Positions 31,379-44,349 of a stretch of 64,000 nt of DNA are shown here, piece after piece. Origin of the DNA: Homarus americanus (taxonomy: Eukaryota > Arthropoda > Malacostraca > Decapoda > Nephropidae). The stretch covers positions 10,468,563 to 10,532,562 of the forward strand of contig NW_024737068.1 of NCBI RefSeq assembly GCF_018991925.1, in the 5' to 3' direction. Positions within the stretch are counted from its first letter, which is position 1; each line of letters starts with the position of its first letter. Below the pieces are notes generated by a model. That model searched no databases and was not told where the DNA came from. It worked only from the letters and a program-made list of their open reading frames with translations. A program made the translations under genes and the position numbers.

Positions 31379-34186
31379 ATGACTAACTTAAATGTCTACT
31401 ACGCGAACAGTAGAAGTATGAGAAACAAAATGGATGATATTAGGGCCTTGGTATGTACCGAAAAAATCGATATAATAGCATTCACCGAAACATGAATAAA
31501 CCTAGACTCAAGTGAGTTGCCGGTCGAATACCAAATTGCGGGTTACAAATTGTTCCATACCGATAGGTAGACCAGGAAAGGAGGCGGAGTAGCAATCTAT
31601 GTTAGGGATAATTTGAAGTGTGAAATAAATAAGGAAGTAAAAACTGAGCGGAATACAGAAACAATTTGGATAGAATTAAACGACGGTAGGGAAAAATTAA
31701 TCACAGGAGTCACATATAGACCTCCCAATCTTGATAAAGTCAATGAGCGACTTATGTGGGATGAAATGGGCAGGGCTTCCATACACAAAGTCTGTATAGT
31801 AGGCGACTTTAACCTTGGCCAAATAGATTGGACTGACCTTACGGGTAACTCAGAATCAGAAGATTTTCTCGAGACGATCCAGGACTGTTTCCTAAGTCAA
31901 CATATAACCGAACCCCCACGGGTTAATAATATACTCGATTTAGTTCTGTCGAACAGAGAAAACCTCATTAGCAATGTCGAGGTAGGGAACGAACTTGCAA
32001 ACAACGATCACAAAGAAATTAGATTCCAGTTAGATTTTCAGGGCAGACGTAAGGAAAATTCCACTGAAATACCAGATTTCAGAAGGGCAAACTTTGACAG
32101 TTTAAAGAGGCAGCTGAGAGAGGGGGTATCGCGCTTGGCCGTGAACCTGACAGATGACTCCGACCTGATAACGAGATCTGAGATTGCCGAGTTCCACGAC
32201 AATTTAAATAATGAGTTACTTAATGCACAAAGGCAGAACATGCGATACAAAAAACTCAAATCAGACAACAATGACCCTAAATGGATAAATAATTATTTAA
32301 AGAACATCATTGGCCAAAGGAAGGCTATAGGTAGAAGGATAAAGCGTGGCGAAATTCACCTCCAGGATTATTATAAGATATTGGCGAGTAGGGTTAAAAC
32401 CGAGATAAGGAAAGCCAAGAGGAATAATGAGGTAAGGATGGTAAGGGAGGCGAAGACAAACCCCAAAGGATTCTACCAAATGTATCAAACTAAAACACGA
32501 GAAAAGATTGGACCAATACGGTCAGATACCGGCGAGCTCACTGATAACGACGTAGAAATGAGGAATAATTTGAATAAATATTTTTCAACAGTTTTCACCA
32601 CTGAAAATTTAAACATGATACCTGAGGCTCCGACTCTGTTCAGCGATAGTGAAGAAAACAAATTAAGCGAGATAGTAGTGACTAGTAACGATGTTAGTAA
32701 GCAAATAGACAAACTAAAGCCTAATAAGTCACCTGGTCCCGATGAGATATTTGCCAGAGTATTAAAAGAATGTAAGGAAGAGCTTAGTATGCCCTTAGCA
32801 AAGTTGTTTAACATGTCCTTAAAAACAGGTGTAGTACCAGAATCCTGGAGGATAGCGAATGTAATACCGATTTTCAAGAAGGGGGATAGATCACTATCCT
32901 CTAACTACCGCCCAATCAGTCTAACATCAATAGTAGGCAAATTACTGGAAGCAATCATTTCAAACTCTATACGAAATCACCTGGAGAAGCACAGATTGAT
33001 CAATGATTCCCAGCATGGCTTCACAAGCGGACGTTCTTGTCTAACTAATCTATTAACATTCTTTTCATCAGTTTTCGAATCGGTGGACGAGGGGCACAAT
33101 TATGATGTGGTATATCTCGACTTTAGCAAAGCCTTCGACAGAGTCCCCCACGAAAGACTAATTAGAAAGGTAGAAGCACATGGCATCAAAGGTAACATCC
33201 TTAAATGGATTAGGGCGTGGTTACAGGACAGGAAACAGCGAGTGAGCATTAGCGGCACTAAGTCCCATTGGAGCAACGTCACAAGTGGAGTTCCCCAAGG
33301 CTTAGTACTTGGACCATTAATATTTATTATATACATAAACGACATAGATATCGGCATAGACAGCAACATAAGTAAATTTGCTGATGACACTAAAATAGGA
33401 CGTGTTATTAAATCTGACGAGGACTTCGCAAAACTACAGGAAGATCTAAACAAATTTTTCGAATGGTCTGAAAAATGGCAGATGAACTTCAACGTGGACA
33501 ACTGTAAAGTACTCAGTATAGGAAATGCAAACAGGGAAACCAGATACCAGATGAACAACGATGCCATAGAGAAATCCGACTGTGAGAGAGATTTAGGAGT
33601 AAGGATAAGTAGGAACCTTAAGCCAAGTAAACAATGTGTTTTTGCTCGTAACAAGGCTAATAAAGTACTTGGGTTCATACAAAGGAGTGTTAGTTACAAG
33701 ACTAGCGAGGTCATCCTAAAACTGTATCTTGCCCTTGTGAGACCACACCTGGATTACGCAGTTCAGTTCTGGTCACCGTATTACACGATGGATATAGAAT
33801 CATTGGAAAGAATTCAGAGGAGAATGACAAGACTAATCCCGGGCATTAGGAACCTTGAGTATAGAGACAGGTTAAAGCATCTTAATTTGCACTCCCTCGA
33901 GAGACCTAGAGCGAGGGGCGACCTGAGAGAGGTGTATAAGTGGAAGTCAGGGCTAAACAAAGGGGACATTACAAAGGTACTCAAATTATCCAACCAGGAG
34001 CGAACTCGTAACAATGGTTTTAAATTAGACAAATTTAGATTTAGGTGTGAAATAGGTAAACACTGGTTTGGAAACAGAGTAGTGGATGAATGGAGCAAGT
34101 TACCAAATATCATCATTAACTCGAATACGCTGAATAGCTTCAAACATAGGTTGGATGCTTATATGAGCAATAGGGGTTGGGTGTAA
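31379..34186 (+). pseudogene. CR1-C ORF2: endonuclease-reverse transcriptase, two nonsense codons
   Basis: ORF2 probably starts at ATG 31379 (MTNLNVYYANSRSMRNKMDD), although the frame is open back to ATG 31238. The endonuclease has YYANSRSM, the catalytic-Glu block IIAFTET, GGGVAIYVRDN, TYRPPN, VGDFNLGQIDW and NNDHKEI. A TGA at 31493-31495 (where Trp is expected) and a TAG at 31568-31570 interrupt it; both are in frame, with no indels. The 857-codon part from 31613 holds KPNKSPGPDEIFARVLKE, SSNYRPISLTSIVGKLLE, the palm block YLDFSKAFDRVPHE (Asp 503), SGVPQGLVLGPLIFIIYIND and SKFADDTKIG (FADD 589-592). The post-RT region (ALVRPHLDYAVQFWSPYYTM) follows, to a natural stop at 34184-34186. The reverse transcriptase domain looks intact; the element as a unit is not. 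Confidence 0.9.
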
Positions 34187-34256
34187 ACGGGATTGCCCAG
34201 TATGGGCCAATAGGCCCGCTGCAGTTTCTTCCATTCTTATGTTCTTATGTTCTTAT

Positions 34257-34295
34257 CCCACCCCCACACCCCAACCATCCTAGCTTCACACTACT
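34257..34295. repeat. Right-hand remainder of the C-rich satellite
   Basis: CCCACCCCCACACCCCAACC followed by one more unit-like ATCCTAGCTTCACAC. This is the right flank of the CR1-C insertion. Confidence 0.8.
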
Positions 34296-34582
34296 ATCAT
34301 CGCACATATCTCCTTGTTTGTAAATTATATAAAGTCACATTTATTAATTGAAAAGCAAACATATTTTATTAAATGGAGTTTGTTACTGTTGGTGATATAC
34401 TCCGGCTCAGGCCAACTGTTCCTGAAGAGATAAATACAGTCGTGTCGTCCTTCTGCCAGAGTCTTCCTGTAAAATGACGGAATACATTAAGGGTATAAAC
34501 TAGCCCTCCCTTAGCCTTGATAGTTCCTACTCTCTGTATCACTGGATAAAATACAATGTCTGTTACTAAATTTGTCGAGAAA
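34296..34582. other. Unassigned AT-rich spacer
   Basis: No feature recognised. Confidence 0.3.
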
Positions 34583-35179
34583 TCACTTTTTCTGATTCAT
34601 GTCACATCTGAGGCATATATTGTTAAAACTATGAAATAGTTTATCCTTACTAGAGCTTAATGGTAATAAAAGATTACTGCCTATGGTCCAAATGGATCTT
34701 TTTAATACAGCAAAACCTGAGAAGTTGTGTTGTAAACAGTGCTGCACATGAGTCTTCTCTTTGTCTTTGTAGGACACTAATTCAAGTGCAACAATAACAA
34801 CCAATGTTCGGCAAAACAGCGCTGAAAATTCAACTATACCTGTTAACAAAGAAGAAAATAAATTGAGCTGAAGATTGTGGCAACATATGAAATACACTGG
34901 GTCAACAACACGCACGTCACCTTCTGTTCTCGACATTAATAATTTGTAATCATTAACTTTAAAAAGTATTCCAGTTGTCAGCCATAAGTAATAGCCAGTG
35001 TTAATTTCATTTCTTGTCAACATTGTCTTCACCTTTGTTTTAACATAATTCGGGCTGATGACAATGAGACGGTGTTGATGTGATGACGGCCGCTCACTGG
35101 ATGAGGAAACACCTGTTTGGTAGACCGCTCTCATGATCGTGTAATATAATAAAGACAAGGTCAAACTCTCGCCTCTCAT
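34583..35179 (-). CDS. Orphan frame of 198 codons
   Basis: I do not recognise this protein. It starts MRGESLTLSLLYYTIMRAVY and ends NNICLRCDMNQKK. It is not part of a satellite, and its composition is balanced rather than low-complexity. A hydrophobic segment near residues 105-135 (LNLFSSLLTGIVEFSALFCR and TLVVIVALELV) could be a membrane helix. There are scattered cysteines but no zinc motif. It is the longest non-repeat, non-TE frame in the window. In 64 kb one frame of this size by chance is possible but not common. It could be an exon, an intronless gene or chance; no TATA, splice or poly(A) signal settles it. Confidence 0.25.
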   Translation of the reverse strand: MRGESLTLSLLYYTIMRAVYQTGVSSSSERPSSHQHRLIVISPNYVKTKVKTMLTRNEINTGYYLWLTTGILFKVNDYKLLMSRTEGDVRVVDPVYFICCHNLQLNLFSSLLTGIVEFSALFCRTLVVIVALELVSYKDKEKTHVQHCLQHNFSGFAVLKRSIWTIGSNLLLPLSSSKDKLFHSFNNICLRCDMNQKK

Positions 35180-35265
35180 ATCCCGATAATCATACGTGCG
35201 TTGTTTTAGTTGCTGGAGTAATTATGTATATTTTACGGGGACATTTATGTATGGTTGTATATGAC

Positions 35266-35886
35266 AGTCGTTATGCTGTACAATACGTGATGCTGACAGC
35301 CGTTATGCTGTACAGTACCTGACACTGACAGTCATGCTGTACAGTAAGTGATACAAATAGTCATGCTGTACAGTACCTGATACTGATAGTCATGCTGTAC
35401 AGTACCTGACACTGACAGTCATGATGTACAGTGCCTGACACCGACAGGAAATGCTGCACTGTACCTGACACTGACAATCATGCTGTACAGCATCTGATAC
35501 TGAAATTCGTTATTCTGTACAGTACCTGATACTGTCATTCATTATGCTGTACAGTACCTGATACTGTCATTCATTATGCTGTACAGTACCTGATACTGCC
35601 ATTCATTATGCTGTACAGTACCTGATACTGTCATTCATTATGCTGTACAGTACCTGATACTGCCACTCATTATGCTGTACAGTACCTGATACTGACATTC
35701 ATTATGCTGTACAGTACCTGATACTGACATTCATTATGCTGTACAGTACCTGAGACTGACATTCATTATGCTGTACAGTACCTGATATTGACATTCATTA
35801 TGCTGCACAGTACCTGAGACTGACATTCATTATGCTGTACAGTACCTGATACTGACATTCATTATGCTGTACAGTACCTGATACGT
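35266..35886. repeat. 32-bp minisatellite (ATGCTGTACAGTACCTGATA)
   Basis: About 20 copies, more diverged on the left, with a regular 32-bp spacing on the right (units at 35521, 35553, 35585). The core GCTGTACAGTACCTGA contains the palindrome CTGTACAG. Confidence 0.95.
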
Positions 35887-38489
35887 GACGCGCCATAAAA
35901 TATTTCGGGATTATAATATAACACCTTACGTGTCTCTGGGTCGCATATTTGTTTCTCTTTACGTGACAACTGAACACCTACATGTAGGAATGACTGCACC
36001 TAACAAGACCACTTATAGCGTGTGATCTATTGTATCAACATTTACTATATGCAGTACCAGTGACCTACTACAACAGTTATATGACCAGTTATGAAAAGAT
36101 TTTGAAAAGTCAGGGAAGCCGTAGGAGGTCAAAAGTGGAGGTTATCAATGGAAGCCAGCGAATGAAAAACCTAGAGAAAGGCTGGGAAAGCCGGAAGGAG
36201 CACGAGAAACCAAGGGAAATTATGACATGCCAAGACAAGGGAAGTTAATGGGAAGGGGAAACAAGGGTGTCAGGTGAAGTAGAGAAGGCTGAACATCCCA
36301 CGAAAAGCCGGAGTACAATAGTTTAGAACAGTGAGAATAAGCCAGGCGGTGGACCAGAGAAACTTACAAAGACTTAAAAGCTTCCATGGAATACTAAGAT
36401 AATGTCAATGCTGGCACAGGGCGCCAAGAGAGGTCAGAAAAGTCATAACACTTACAAGAAAGGAAGAAAGAAGTTAGGGAAAGTCAGAGGAGGTCACGGG
36501 AGGTACGGTGTATACGAGCCTGCGCTGGGTTACCCAAATGTGGCCAAGCTTGGAGAATGGCATCCCACGATAGGCTAAAGAATTCGTGGAGTGATAAGAA
36601 GTCAGCATCAAGAGGGAGTTATCTCAGGGATCCTCCGCTACACGCCGTGGACATCCTACAAATGATCACGAACTCACATACATCAAGGAGGCACCGTTTC
36701 CTAACCTCTTACAAATAAGTTCCAGCATTTTCAGAATTCTGTGTTACTCCGTATTGTATCATGTAAAAAATTGCAGATACCTTTATGAACGAAATGAAAA
36801 CGATCCATTCATAAATGGTAACGATACAAATGATTAAGTGGCAACTATGTGCACGTTACAAAATCACACTCGGCGACGAGGCCTTTTGTCTCAACACTGA
36901 GTGGACCTACCCAGTATTAGTGTTGTCCAACAACACGATAAACAGGGACTACAAGTAATATATTTACTCGGGGAACAGTATGGAGGAAAAAAAAATTGTG
37001 AAGTGATGAGGTGGCGAGGGTCGAAGGGTTGCCACCTCACCTACAGCCATAATAGACGGCGGGAAGAGAGCGGCCGCCACCTGACCGTCTTTTGTTTTGT
37101 GGGATGAGACTCATATCCAATTGTTTTATCGTGAGATCCCTTTAACTGGTTGCTGTTGTGATTCGTAAGTGGTTCTCAATTTAATGGTTTTATGTGAATG
37201 GTCACTTTCATTTGAAATAAAATGGTATTCTATTTTGGCTATTAGTGTGAATAGAACTTTTATCCGCTTCCTACCGAGTTACTGAGAACCGACTGAGTAA
37301 GCATTTTCAGAATGGATCCCCAGCCTTGTTCTTCCTTTTGTGTTGCCCCGGGCTAGTGGGGGAATATTCAAACGGTGAATTTTGTTCAGGAAGATTCTTA
37401 GTAATTGTTGACATTCACTGTACATTTTCATACAGTTTTGCGGTATTTGTACTGTACAAGATAAAGCCAGATTATAAATTAAAAAGTACATTTTGTTCTG
37501 AAAAAGTTGGCGTTGAAATGCAGCTTTAACATATGAGGTGTCTTTTTCCTAGTGTCTGGGCCGGAGATGGTTTTGTTAGGGTGTCATAGTGCTTCACTGA
37601 ACATCTTTGTGAGGTCCGTCCGCTGCTCCTCCACCGTCACGTACCAACTACACTTATAAAACATCCCAGCTTTTTACTCCCATTTCCATAATGACGAGGC
37701 ATTTACAAAAATTTTGGTGGTAGTTGCTTCATGGAGGTGAGATGGAGGTAACACAGGAATGAAATAAGAGTGTATAATTCAGACGAAGATTATGGTGTTT
37801 CCAATATAATTTCAGTCGTTACGATACATTTTGAATTTAGCGAATCAACGGTGCTAAACAGCGTTCTTGGTAGAGTGCATGAGCGGGGACAGTGAAGGCC
37901 TTACCATGGTAATGCTTATTAAAGTTGTTAATTAAAATTGGTGTTGTGTTACATGACTCCATCACAGCCTCAAGTATTACCCAACATAATTTTTTTTTTT
38001 GTTTCCTCACCTCAGGTAACACTAATCATGTATTTTTTTACTTACAGGTACGTACGTGAGGAAGGTGCTAGCTTGGGTTGTTGAGCTGTAGTGTGAGTAT
38101 GTTATGAAGACTAATCTACACCACATGAATATTCTCATTTACCAGTGGCGGAGATGAAGAGGGTAACAGAGATTCAGGATCTTCCCTAAAATCTTGTAAA
38201 GTTTAATTGTTTGTTAAAAGGAAGTATTGTGTAAGAGTACTGTACTTTGTTATTGTGTACATCTGGAGTTGTTTATCCTGACTCAGGTGGATCTAAACGG
38301 CCCTCACACAAGTCATTTAATGAACGGCTCAGCTAACAACACTTACCACCTCCTAAGCTAACAACCACTGTTCCTAGATAATGTACTTAATTTTGCATAA
38401 ATATTAACAGATTTAAATTTTAAGTTAAATGTGTGATTTCAGTATGAGATAATTTCAAGTGTTAGTTGTGCGGTTAAATGTGTTGCTCA
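35887..38489. other. Unassigned stretch, about 2.6 kb
   Basis: Contains a purine-rich patch (36080-36520) with imperfect AGGTCA and GGGAAG words and otherwise AT-rich sequence. Frames at 36030-36248, 36901-37107, 37279-37529 and 37837-38022 have no recognisable domain. Confidence 0.3.
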
Positions 38490-39170
38490 CAGAGATTCTA
38501 CAATAGACAATCAGATTCTGCAACACATGATCAGGCTTTTCAACACATGGCCAGACTTTTCAACAAATGATCAGGCTTATTAACACATGACCAGGCTTTT
38601 CAACACATGATCAGCCCTTGCAACACATGACCAGGCTTTGCAGTACATGACCAGACTGCAACACACGACCAAGTTCTGCAACACACGGCCAGGTTCTGCA
38701 ACACAAAACACGACCAGTTTCTGCAACACACGGCCAGGTTCTACAGCACAACACACGACTAGGTTCTGTAGCACACGGCCAGGTTCTGCAATACACAACC
38801 AGGCTTTGCAACACATTACCAGATACTACAACACAACGCATGACCAGGTTCTACAACACTCAATCAGGTTCTATAACATAAGGTTATACTCTATAAAAAA
38901 AGATTAAGTTCTGCAACACACTACCAGTTTCTATAACATAATATTAGGCTCTGCAACAGACGACCAGGTTCTGTAGGACACGACCAGGTTCTATAGCATA
39001 TTACTAGGTTCTACAACACACGACAAGGTTCTACAAAATAAGACCAGATTCTTCAACGGACGACCATGTTCAATAAAATAGTACTAGGTTCTACAACACA
39101 CGACCAGGTTCTATAACATAAGACCAGGTTCTGCAATATACGACAAGGTTCGCAAACATGCGCGCAACTT
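38490..39170. repeat. 20-bp minisatellite (CAACACACGACCAGGTTCTG)
   Basis: About 34 diverged copies of a 20-bp unit; spacing is seen in the row starting at 39061. Confidence 0.95.
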
Positions 39171-40040
39171 TCTTAAGAGGCGACCAAGTTCTTTGTGGTT
39201 TGTTAAGCAAACTCATCACGACCTCAGCCACCCGGCCACGTGTTGCAAAACCTGTTTGTGTTAACAGTGGGCGTCCTGCGGAAGTGTGCGATATGCAAAT
39301 GACGCATTAAAAACTAGTCACAAGTTTTAAACATTTTTTTTTCAATAACGAGATGCGATATTCTTCTGCAGTGATCTCTTACAAACGTGGTGCACAGACG
39401 CTGACGGAAAAGCAACAAGCTAAGAAAGTGTACAGTGGGAGGCATCAGTGTGTAACAATACTGGTCAGCTTTACGCTGCAGAAACCGCTGTCAGAGTGCT
39501 GCATAGTTTAGATTGCCATCTGAGATATGTCAGTGGCCGATATAAAATCAAGAGTAAGGCCATGCCCGGGGTAGTGATGTGCAGTGGCAAGTGCCCACAC
39601 CCAAGGTAGCCCAACTTTTCAATAGGCTCCAAGTACAGGTGGTCAGCGAGTTAAGTTTCTTGTTTGCTCCCAATTTACTTGTGTTCGTACAGGGCGTTTG
39701 TATCTTACTGGTTTATCTGAACGTCCAGGAAGTCAATGGCCACATTTATTTGCCTCGTCAAGCGCAAGTTTTCAAAAATTACATAGTTCACCGCCACTAT
39801 TCCTAGTACCGGGAAATATACGAAAACAAGCTTCATCCTTCAAAGGTATTATCAATCTTACTCCTTCATCAAAAGATTCATAACCTGTACAATATAGTAC
39901 TTCCCTTAACTATTAGGACCGGATACTCACCATAAACAACGAATTCATCACTTTATTGATATAATTTTCCATTAAGTTTACTCTCTCTCTCCACAACACT
40001 CGTATCTAAAACTTAAAAAAAAAATAATTCCACCTTCTGC
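39171..40040. other. Unassigned stretch
   Basis: No gene recognised. Two overlapping frames (39579-39806 and 39698-39883 on +) show no domain. A-run at 40014-40023. Confidence 0.3.
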
Positions 40041-40440
40041 CTCATCTCACACAACACATGGCCTGTTAACTCCCACAGTACATGGCCCGTTAAACCCACA
40101 CAATACATGGCCTGTTAACCCACACAATACATGGCCTGTTAACGCACACAATACATGGCCTGTTAACCCACACAATACATGTCCTGTTAACCCACATAAT
40201 GCAAGGCCTGTTAACTCACACAATACATGACCTGTTAACCCACAGAATACATGGCCTGTTAAGTCACAATACATAGGCTGTTAACCTACACAATACATGC
40301 TCGTTACCCCACACAATGCAAGGCCTGTTAACCTACACAATTCAAGGCCTGTTAACCCACAGAATACATGGCCTGTTAACTCACAATACATGAGCTGTTA
40401 ACCTACACAATACATGGCTTGTTAGCTCACAGTGCATGTC
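40041..40440. repeat. 24-bp minisatellite (ACACAATACATGGCCTGTTA)
   Basis: About 16 copies with 24-25-bp spacing (CATGG at 40106 and 40130). A Cys/Gly/Leu-rich frame on the - strand exists only because 24 is a multiple of three. Confidence 0.95.
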
Positions 40441-43355
40441 CTCTGCTTTCATTAAGGTAAAAAAATTATAAGTATTTCCAAAGACTGTTTGTATAAAGTT
40501 CTTTTCGGCAAGGTTCTTTTTTATGGTGTCTCTTTGTAGCTCACGATGTGTATGTTACACTATTTTATTTCTCCCAGATCACTCCCTCGAGATGTTACAT
40601 TGACTTGCACCAAATGTTACCCTTTTCACTGCTGTCACCTTGACCCGAGACCCTTTGATTCTCAAATGATATTTCTAGAAATTATCATGTTGAATATACA
40701 TTATTTGCCAAGTTGGAACGTTATTGCTCTATCTGATTTTGAGTTATGCAGGAGGCATATATACAGTATGTACTAACACATTTACAGTCATATGACACTG
40801 ATTTATCAGATGGTACACGTGTGACTCATTTTTTTTTATGCAAAGCCTCCTGGGTTCTGTTTGTATATCACATTCATGGGTTATCCCCCATTAATGAAAT
40901 ACTTTATCCCATAAACTTGTAAGAGGATGTCAGCAATGTTTACAAACCTCTGACCAAGACTCAACTGTTTCTCAGCAGATCACTTTAAACTCATTTTCAC
41001 ATATTTCTAGTTCATAACCCTCTTGGGGAAAATTTTTCTTTATTTAAAATATTAAATACCTCACCAACTTAAACGCTAATCATTTCGAATTTTCGTATAA
41101 ACGAGATATAAAGCTTTGCCCTTCCTCCTCAAAGACACTCCGAAAGTACTGTCTGTTGAAAGCACAGCTCCTCGTTTACCTATACATACCCCACGTTTAT
41201 CTCCATGAATCATCACTTTCCAAAACTTTCCAAAAGTGTATTTATAAAGCTAACCTTGGCTCCCGTATTCGTCTCTCTCTTCATTCTTACTGCTCTCGCT
41301 TAATAAAAACCAGGTCCGTTCTCACATGGAATACTCCTATTAGACTTGGGTAGGTGCATCCCAGATCTGATTAGTACTCCTTGACGATATTCTTGTCCAG
41401 AGCTGTACACCTTAACACCACCTCAGCTCTCATTTCTAATCTCACGCTTCTCATGTTCACTGTTCTGTATTTTTTCTTCTTTTTGCAGTTATCCAAGTCC
41501 TAATATAATCCGTCCATAACAGCAAAGATGCTTAAATCTAGAAGTAAGATTCTACTCGCTACATGTATTTCATTGCAAGACATTACTCTACTATCCAATC
41601 ACCGTCCCGAAATGCAAGTGATTTTCCTCGTAAATAAAACCTAGTGAATTTTCGTAGTGGAAGGTACTGTACATGCGTCACTCATCTAGAATATCGACTT
41701 TGTATATCATTTGTAGCCCATGAATTGGCTGTCCTGTAGATAGAGTGAAGAGTTCGTTGTACTGTTTCCATATATATCATCCTTGCAACTACATACGCAA
41801 AGTGGAAGAGAGAGAGAGAGAGAGAGGCGGACAGTAAACCAAGAGAGTTTGCGAATCTTAATATAAACAAGGTAACTGTAAAAGATGTCAAGGAGTCCAG
41901 TGGTTCGTACACACCCAGCCAAAATATCATCTTGTGCTGATTGGTAGAAAGAGACCCGACAGCCCCTGGGACCAGTCGGCACAGGATCACTTGTGTTTGG
42001 GAGCTACTGAGCCTTAAGACCAAGTCAGACGTCTCTTCAATCAGTTCAGTTCGGGAGTCCTTGACAGTGTATAGATTCTGGTTAAACAGGATGTCACAGT
42101 CACAAGAACCCAACACAGTATGACCTCTCTGATAACTCTGCTGACGGGTGCTGCATGTTTACTCTTACAAAACTGTTGATTCGGGTAATACGGTGATCAT
42201 ATATATTTTGCATATACTGTACATGCTTAGCGTGCTTTCTCAGAAAAATGTGTTGAACATAGGTATAATAGTTCAGGCGTACAGCCAGCAGGAGGAACAC
42301 TGCCTTTCCTTTTGTTTTATACACTGTATGTTACTTACTGGGTTACTTTTTTTTTCTTGAGTCAAGTGGGTGGTCCAAAATTCGTGGATGTTTCTCGATA
42401 GAATAAATCACAGAAAACCTGTATTTCAATTCTGGTCGGAGAACAAGATCTCAACGCCTCTGGATATAATCAGCCCAAGGGGGCGGGATAAATGTGGGTT
42501 CTCACGACCAGGATATTACACCACAAGGCCTGGGTGTCTTCAGTTTCAAGTGGTCTAAACACCTCATAATCGGTGGGTCCTCATGGCCAAGACACAGACC
42601 AGAAGTTTTCGGTGCTACTAACACCGTCGAATTAATAATACTTGAGAAGCCTTTCGCACTTTATTTTACAATATCACGCTCTTGAAAATTATCGGGGCTA
42701 ACACTCTTAGATCATTGGATTCTGCAAGTTGAACTCTTCACAAAAGTGTTTGTGAGTCTGATTATGTTAGAGATTCCTGCTTCGGGAAAATCTCTATTAT
42801 CAGAAGTATGTTAAACTGATAATAAGAAAAAAAATAAATGTAAAAAAAAATTATTAATACCACCACCATGTGACAATGGCGCCCCATCATGAAAAGAACC
42901 TGACAGAAAATGCTTGTAGCCATATGGTTTAAACCTACAGAAAAAATACACACCTCTAAAACATACATAGGGAAATTATTCTTTTAGATGTGTATTTTAC
43001 CTGATTTTCCGCTTGACCCAGTGGTTTGGAATCATTTAACAATTACCATCAAGTTACTCATAAAGCTGAGATCATAATCTAAACCAGGCATTTCCGGGAA
43101 CGAAGACGTTATTGCTGCTCCTTATCACCTTCCCTTACCCAACCGCCTGCCATCATACCCACAGGACTAGTCAGAAGGCTGCTTGAGATCTAGCTATCAT
43201 GTTTTGTTAACTAGGTAGCAGCTTTAGGGTGACTAATTAACAGAACAATGGTGGTTCATTCTTATTGCAAAGTGGCTAGTTTGTGTATGTCTTGGAATAC
43301 GAGGAGTTTACTACTAGAACAACAAGATGAGTGATACTTTCTTAATTTTAAATTG
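40441..43355. other. Unassigned stretch, about 2.9 kb
   Basis: AT-rich, with one (GA)n tract at 41807-41826. Frames of 60-144 codons (for example 41682-42116 on -, 41156-41353 and 40546-40776 on +) carry no domain that I recognise. The 41682-42116 frame runs across the (GA)n tract, which argues against it being real. Confidence 0.3.
41807..41826. repeat. (GA)n microsatellite
   Basis: Twenty bases of AG repeat. Confidence 0.9.
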
Positions 43356-44040
43356 GTGCTACTTTCAGTCCTATACCCTTCTACACCCACACCTGCCTAC
43401 ACCCACACCTTTCTAACACCCACACCTTCCTACACCCTCACCTTCTACACCCTCACCTTCTACACCCACACCTTTCTACACCAACACTTTCCTACACCCA
43501 CCTTCCTATACCCACCTCCATACACCCTTTCTACACCCGCTCCTACACCCTATCTTCCCACACCCCCTACTATACCCTACCTTCCAACATACCCTACTAC
43601 ACCCCCTCCTACACCATACCTTCCAATACTCCCTACTACACCAAATCTACATTCTACCTTACAACACCCTCTATTACACCATCCTACGCCCTACCTTCCA
43701 ACACCCCCTACTACACCCTACCTTTCAACACTCACTACTACATCCATCCTACACTCTACCTTCCAACACCCTCCACTACACCCCCTACTACACCCTACCT
43801 TCCAACACCCCCTCCTACACCCTATCTTTCTAACACTCCCTCCTACAGCCTACCTTCCAATACTCCCTGCTTCACCCAACCTACACTCTACCTTTCAACA
43901 TCCCCTATTACACCTTCCCTTCCAACACCCATTACTACACCCATCCTACATACTACCTTCCTACACCACTTCTACCTTCTTACCTTCCTACAACCCCTAC
44001 TGCCCAGTACACCGCTTCCTTCGCCCGACTACCCTACAAC
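43356..44040. repeat. C/T-rich minisatellite (CTACACCCTACCTTCCAACA)
   Basis: About 28 irregular copies of a 23-26-bp unit built from TACACCC and CTTCCAACAC words. The Pro/Thr/Leu/His-rich open frame (231 codons on +) is a by-product: the units vary in length and the 'protein' drifts with them. Confidence 0.93.
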
Positions 44041-44306
44041 AGCCTTAACCAGCATCTCCTATGGTTAAGACTGTTTCCCTATGGTTCAATCCCTTACGGA
44101 AATCCCCTCTACCTGTAATCTCTCCAGTATTATGTCACAGAGAGTCACGTACCAGAATTAATCCCTATCAGATTCCGCATGCGGCACACTCCCCCGCAAG
44201 CGACGTAAAAAGGAGAGAATAGCTCACGTCTACAAACACTTGTACGGAAGATCGTGCTCAAGGTATACTACGTTGAAGGCTTAAAGGATAAAGAGAGGAG
44301 ACGAGG
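44041..44306. other. Spacer
   Basis: No feature recognised between the C/T-rich and GT-rich arrays. Confidence 0.3.
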
Positions 44307-44324
44307 GTGTGTGTGTGTGTGTGT
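44307..44324. repeat. (GT)n microsatellite
   Basis: Eighteen bases of GT. Confidence 0.85.
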
Positions 44325-44349
44325 ACCCCCTCCCCCACACACCCACACA

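Larger units (their letters stand above)
30853..34256 (+). mobile_element. Nearly complete CR1-type LINE (family CR1-C) inside a satellite
   Basis: The element begins inside the end of ORF1 (GAACGGACAACTTCTACGGC), carries ORF2 with endonuclease and RT, a short 3' UTR (GGGCCAATAGGCCCGCTGCA) and a CR1-style 8-mer tail (CATTCTTATGTTCTTATG). The C-rich satellite lies on both sides (…CCAGCCCCACACCC before, CCCACCCCCACACCCCAACC after), so it landed in the middle of the array. Its length without the duplication is about 3.16 kb. Only two nonsense codons separate the ORF2 start from an otherwise open 857-codon frame, so it is the youngest-looking element in the window. Confidence 0.92.

Noticed and set aside
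33100..33678. 192-codon protein on the - strand
   Set aside because: It is antisense to the CR1-C reverse transcriptase. The same applies to 32485-32877, 33814-34143 and 26976-27326 (-).
41682..42116. 144-codon protein on the - strand
   Set aside because: No domain, and it runs through a (GA)n tract (Ser/Leu repeat); a second overlapping frame there is equally open.
43353..44048. 231-codon Pro/Thr/His-rich protein
   Set aside because: The frame coincides with an irregular C/T-rich minisatellite; the 'protein' is only the translated unit and has no non-repeat part.
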